The position numbers and the translations under genes are program-made. A stretch of DNA of 64,000 bases, from the NCBI GenBank assembly GCA_965279285.1, contig OZ257148.1, positions 186,001 to 250,000 on the forward strand, in the 5' to 3' direction. How positions within the stretch are numbered: the first letter of the stretch is position 1; each line of letters begins with the position of its first letter. The notes below the pieces were generated by a model, which did no database searches, had not been told where the DNA came from, and worked only from the letters and a program-made list of their open reading frames with translations. Shown here in pieces: positions 63,901-64,000 of the stretch. This DNA is from G965279335 sp965279285 (lineage in GTDB: Bacteria; Pseudomonadota; Gammaproteobacteria; DSM-16500).

Positions 63901-64000
63901 TTAAACGTTTGCAACTTGATAGTTTTATCATCTGACCCACTCGCCAGACGGCCATCGGGTAAAACGGCAAGCGCATTAATGTTGCTACTAGATTGAAAAG
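60906..64000 (-). CDS. WD40-LRR-Sel1-WD40-LRR-protein kinase fusion (5' end outside window)
   Basis: The frame is open to the right edge. A TTG at 63914 could start it, but the codons before it encode another WD40 repeat (LPDGRLASGSDDKTIKL), so the gene begins outside. Order: WD40 unit; LRR (VKQLNLQNTQLHDGDVANL); Sel1-like repeat (AQHLLGQYYEAGIGVPKN); seven WD40 repeats (62370-63240), enough for one propeller; a second LRR (VQQLNLQNTELTDKDVSLL); a Ser-rich linker; then a TKL-like kinase (about 61860-61080) with GQGGFGVVY, VAIKEL, HRDLKSLN (HRD at 61482-61490), DFGLSK (DFG at 61422-61430) and GTPAWMAPEL. All catalytic residues are present. The tail is Ser/Ala-rich. It is likely an active host-like Ser/Thr kinase delivered to a eukaryotic host, by inference. 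Confidence 0.88.
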   Translation of the reverse strand, partial: FQSSSNINALAVLPDGRLASGSDDKTIKLQTFNPLTFKQIEPLLQALPGTSVKQLNLQNTQLHDGDVANLITLLIKTALTEVDIRQTAITPSGASILIEGLAQHPTLQPVQHEVTPKILQLQKLIKNKILLRKSMSYDEMTKYMTLLHQVADQGLLSAQHLLGQYYEAGIGVPKNNQLAIFWYRSSAQKGHKKSELSLASLQERMLEQYKISMPYILDAKATLATITNSKATKIDLSDQLFWDRQSKAKQLYEIKGHGKEGIKVVTALPEGLASVSASGVIKIWEITASNYSRCSHTLKHDNATALIALPDQCLASGANDGSIKIWDLKKEAAEASVHNLVAHKKTVTALITLPDDRLASCSVDGTIKIWDAKNGNCLRTLKEINEYDGITETFVALAALPDGRLASASTNHIKLWDITTGACVEKLDNIQTVCVLTALPDGRLASASEKEIRLWNIITKRFITIATPADEKIQSLAVMADGCLATGSTSSSLIGKGMVRLWDCNSNTCVAFFAAHSDAVSSLTVLPKNRLASVAGTKKWIGESFIRVWDVGLHRLNIKELEQFLQALQVNKTVQQLNLQNTELTDKDVSLLDELLIANTTLTQLDLRRTHLSAQSIQQLETRAKTRARKTEILSSKLITALDSKGLDSKSVMLTSNVTASANVSSLLSTSSLTNSSDKSIASTASVKAENSGDSKQDKIITTTTSVVSSSYAINYAELTKGKKLGQGGFGVVYQGVWRFSDVAIKELLVGNPSHDALEELKVEAQVMAKLRAPNIVQFYGACLVNPHYCIVMEYMPKGALFNVLHSKENIPWEMRYRLVTEIACGLAFLHAENIEHRDLKSLNVLLDENSHAKLTDFGLSKIKTETKTTTKGNSGGTPAWMAPELYKRGAKYTPKADIYSLGMTFWEIAARKIPFADAADVSLIKDWVKDGERENMPNDCPPKLASLIKFCWDGDQNKRPTAARIVEFLRSDEKEFTSVSVTSGSATAAAGTATASSGYQNNLNSQSPNSAVSYQGNLDSGSPVALTKK

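Overview
The window looks like chromosome of an AT-rich gammaproteobacterium, most likely a host-associated member of the Legionellales (Legionella/Coxiella/Berkiella-like). Two things suggest this. The housekeeping gene order is gammaproteobacterial: tpiA-secG-tRNA-Leu-nuoA to N, rpsU-yqeY-dnaG-rpoD-tRNA, uvrA divergent from MFS-ssb, and ahpC-ahpD divergent from oxyR. Several very large genes also carry eukaryote-like domains: NACHT with pentapeptide and WD40 repeats, ankyrin repeats, a WD40/LRR/Sel1/protein-kinase fusion, a DOT1-like methyltransferase and a 2616-residue protein with two kinase-like modules. No secretion-system genes lie in the window, so species and effector status are inferences.

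Layout. 1-3294 (minus): a NACHT NTPase gene running off the left edge. 3295-7447: mobile-element zone with a DDE transposase, a relic fragment of the same transposase, and an IS1634-type element that cut off the end of a small gene. 7593-22209 (minus): complete 14-gene complex I (nuo) operon, broken by two hairpin repeats. 22267-23478 (minus): tRNA-Leu(GAG), secG, tpiA. 23644-25705: accessory genes, including a C-terminal remnant of a DUF4143-type ATPase. 25880-28642 (minus): feoABC behind a perfect Fur-like box. 28866-36716: the giant gene, with a possible PmrA-like box upstream. 36925-43223: methyltransferase, hydrolase, uvrA, MFS, ssb. 43444-45779 (minus): a lytic transglycosylase with a secreted partner, a broken hydrolase, and a FitAB-type toxin-antitoxin pair with its operator. 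46027-52868: quinone oxidoreductase, tsaD, macromolecular-synthesis operon and tRNA-Ile2. 52869-55230: post-tRNA accessory patch with a RelE/HigA-like pair, a probably truncated SIR2 protein and a 5'-truncated AlbA-type gene. 55208-58147: SDR, AhpD and AhpC with divergent OxyR. 58144-59604: AbiE-like pair behind a 50-bp perfect palindrome. 59786-64000 (minus): ankyrin protein and the WD40/LRR/kinase protein, which runs off the right edge.

The most unusual signals are these. (1) A family of hairpin repeats shares the terminal motif GTARCTATTYAG; two copies have identical 84-bp cores but different, still self-complementary arms, and the element ends often coincide with host stop codons. (2) The giant protein has tandem kinase-like modules. 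(3) The two partial edge genes are large eukaryote-like multidomain proteins. (4) A peptidoglycan lytic enzyme without a signal peptide is followed directly by a Sec-signal protein, resembling an effector-immunity pair.
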